From: Pseudomonadota bacterium
GTDB lineage: Bacteria; Desulfobacterota; Desulfovibrionia; Desulfovibrionales; Desulfovibrionaceae
DNA: 7,828 nucleotides
Reading direction: 5' to 3'
Assembly: GCA_023435825.1 (NCBI GenBank)
Contig: JAEZMB010000210.1
Coordinates: 1-7,828 of the forward strand
Shown piece by piece: positions 6,347 through 7,828 of the stretch (positions within the stretch are counted from its first letter, which is position 1; every line of letters starts with the position of its first letter). Position numbers and translations under genes: made by a program. The notes beneath the pieces are model-generated. The model was not told the origin of the DNA, made no database searches, and saw only the letters and a list, made by a program, of their open reading frames with translations.

Positions 6347-7610
6347 AGGCTTTTTGTTCGTTGTACAGGGCCAGGCGCTTTTTGAGCGAGGCGTAGAACT
6401 TGGTGGTGCGGCGATCCATGGACTGCAGCACGCCGGGCATGACGGGCTGGCCGCCGCCCATGACGCAACCGCCGGGGCAGGCCATGAACTCGATGAAATG
6501 CCAGGGAGACTTGCCGGCCTTGACCACTTCGCAGACCTCGGCGAACCGTTTGGCCCCGTGGACCACGGCCACTTTCACTTCCGTGCCGCCCACGTTGACC
6601 GTGGCTTCCTTGAGGCCCTTAAGGCCACGCACGGCCTTGAAGTCCCAGCTCTCCGGGGCCTTGCCGGTGACGGCCTGATAGGCGAAGCGCAGGGCCGCTT
6701 CCATGACGCCGCCGGTGACGCCGAAGATGGTGGCGCCGCCGGTGGACTCGCCCATGAGCGCGTCGCGCTGGCCCGGGGCCACGGTGTTGAGGTCGATGCC
6801 GGCCTTCTTGAACAGGTAGGCCAGTTCGCGGGTGTCGATGGTGGCGTCGATGTCCTGGTAGCCGCTGGACCAGTTGGCCGGGCGCATGCCTTCGTATTTC
6901 TTGGCCGTGCAGGGCATGATGGAGACGGTGAAGACGTCGGCGCGCTTGTACTTCATGGTGTCCGCGCCGTAGGTCTTGGCCAGGGAGCCGAGCATCCCGA
7001 TGGGGGACTTGCAGGTGGACATGTTGGGGAACAGCTCAGGGTAGAACGTCTCGACGTACTTGTGCCAGCCGGGACAGCAGGAGGTGAACTGGGGCAGGGG
7101 CTTGTCGATCTTCTTGGTGAGCCGGCCGACGAACTCCGAGCCTTCCTCCCAGATGGTGACGTCGGCGGTCCACTCGTTGTCCCAGGTGTGGTCGAAGCCG
7201 AGCTTTTGCAAGGCCCCGAGCATCTTGTCCGTGGTCACCGAACCCACGGGCATGCCGAAGCAGTCGCCCAGGCCGTAGCGCACGGCCGGGGCCGGCATGG
7301 CGATGACCTTGACGTTTTTATCCTTGAGCTTTTGTTCGATGACCGGAACCCAGGACTGTTCTTCGTAGATGGCCGAGACCGGGCAGTGGGTGAGACACTG
7401 GCCGCAGTTGATGCAGGCTTCGACGTTGGGGATCTTGTGGGGTTCGCCGGTGTCGCCGTAGATGGCTCCGGTGGGGCAATAGCCCATGCAGGTGTCGCAG
7501 CCGATGCATTTGGACTCGTCGACCTTGATGAAGAAGAGCTTGTCCGGATCGGCCTTGGGGTCCGGAGACTGCATTTCGTAGAAGATTTTCTCCATTTCAA
7601 CGCGGCTCAT
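6345..7610 (-). CDS. hydA: Periplasmic [FeFe] hydrogenase large (catalytic) subunit
   Basis: A 421-residue catalytic subunit that interconverts H2 with protons and electrons; in Desulfovibrio its periplasmic partner is cytochrome c3. Residues 28-80 are a 2[4Fe-4S] ferredoxin domain with Cys 35/38/41/45 and 66/69/72/76. The H-cluster domain has all three motifs: TSCCPGW (C178 for proton transfer, C179 ligand), MPCTAKK (C234 ligand, K237) and MACPGGC (C378 and C382 ligands). Other active-site residues known from the D. desulfuricans enzyme are at the same numbers: A107, P108, A109, P203, I204, M232, M376. The proton path E156, E159 and S198 is also present, so the enzyme should be active. Compared with the D. 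vulgaris sequence as I remember it, C117 and M384 differ. The start at 7610 has GGAGG (7618-7622) 7 bases upstream and gives the family length. No maturases are in the window. Confidence 0.97.
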   Translation of the reverse strand: MSRVEMEKIFYEMQSPDPKADPDKLFFIKVDESKCIGCDTCMGYCPTGAIYGDTGEPHKIPNVEACINCGQCLTHCPVSAIYEEQSWVPVIEQKLKDKNVKVIAMPAPAVRYGLGDCFGMPVGSVTTDKMLGALQKLGFDHTWDNEWTADVTIWEEGSEFVGRLTKKIDKPLPQFTSCCPGWHKYVETFYPELFPNMSTCKSPIGMLGSLAKTYGADTMKYKRADVFTVSIMPCTAKKYEGMRPANWSSGYQDIDATIDTRELAYLFKKAGIDLNTVAPGQRDALMGESTGGATIFGVTGGVMEAALRFAYQAVTGKAPESWDFKAVRGLKGLKEATVNVGGTEVKVAVVHGAKRFAEVCEVVKAGKSPWHFIEFMACPGGCVMGGGQPVMPGVLQSMDRRTTKFYASLKKRLALYNEQKA

Positions 7611-7817
7611 GAGGCTCCCTCCGCTGGATGAGGCTTGGCCGGACGGGCCATGGCCCGGGCGACGGGGCAGGTCGTCGCCGCTGGGCGCATGGCCGCGTCG
7701 GCCAAGCCGGTTTGCGCCGGCCGGGGACTGTTCCCGCGTGGCCCCGAACAGCGCGTTGCCTGCCGGGACGGCCCGGACCGCGTACGCCGCGAGAGCGCTC
7801 GCGCGGCGGCGGCGGCC
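7611..7817 (-). promoter_or_regulatory. GC-rich structured upstream region of hydAB
   Basis: No gene is supported between hydA and the window edge. The region holds 10-base inverted repeats GGCTTGGCCG/CGGCCAAGCC (7632-7641 with 7699-7708) enclosing a GGGCCATGGCCC palindrome (7645-7656) and a GGCGAC/GTCGCC stem (7658-7663 with 7674-7679). Further out is CGCGAG-AGCG-CTCGCG (7788-7803). The hydA promoter must lie here or beyond the window, but no -35/-10 pair is visible. Confidence 0.35.
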
Positions 7818-7828
7818 GGGGGGGGGGG
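7818..7828. other. Poly-G run at the window edge
   Basis: Eleven consecutive G's end the window, just after a (CGG)4 stretch (7804-7815). This may be a contig end or a sequencing or assembly artefact as easily as real sequence, so conclusions about the extreme right edge should be held loosely. Confidence 0.5.

Noticed and set aside
5976..7631. 551-codon plus-strand frame opposite hydAB
   Set aside because: It is a shadow of hydrogenase codon bias; the minus strand carries all H-cluster and ferredoxin motifs.
1..7828. CRISPR array, tRNA, rRNA, insertion sequence or phage attachment site
   Set aside because: No regularly spaced direct repeats, cloverleaf-like segment, transposase-like protein or terminal repeats were found by reading both strands.

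Overview
The window carries five genes, all on the minus strand, in what looks like a high-GC member of the Desulfovibrionaceae (Solidesulfovibrio/Desulfovibrio-like). Two things point there. The first is a two-subunit periplasmic [FeFe] hydrogenase whose large subunit is 421 residues long and keeps the residue numbering of the Desulfovibrio enzyme. The second is a Cys-free porin resembling the abundant homotrimeric porins of Desulfovibrio. The organism assignment is inference from protein resemblance and base composition.

Read in the direction of transcription (right to left), the layout is as follows. Positions 7828-7611 are a non-coding, structured, GC-rich leader ending in a poly-G run at the window edge. 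The hydrogenase operon follows: large subunit hydA (7610-6345), then small subunit hydB (6334-5960) with a Tat signal. Next is a 565-base gap with a possible hydAB terminator (5885-5934), an AT-rich island with a 17-bp dyad (5728-5884) and a GC-rich, structured porin leader (5395-5727). The porin gene (5394-3916) has a strong intrinsic terminator 22 bases past its stop codon. A 220-base gap then precedes an operon of three genes joined by two ATGA stop/start overlaps: a YddA/SbmA-type ABC transporter with fused permease and ATPase (3695-1962), a YraQ/DUF318-type permease with a Cys/His-rich loop (1965-961), and its usual partner, a TIGR03943/DUF1980-type membrane protein (964-167). The last 166 bases hold a cluster of GC-rich hairpins.

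The hydrogenase is expected to be exported folded through the Tat system, with HydA carried by HydB, and to exchange electrons with periplasmic c-type cytochromes. No maturation genes (hydE, hydF, hydG) and no cytochrome genes are present here. The porin would admit small solutes through the outer membrane. The three-gene operon is the least understood part. The permease and its TIGR03943 partner look like a two-component metal-related transporter, and tight translational coupling to a complete YddA-type ABC transporter suggests a joint transport function whose substrate cannot be read from sequence. It is the best candidate here for an undescribed system. The hydrogenase and porin are ordinary for this group.
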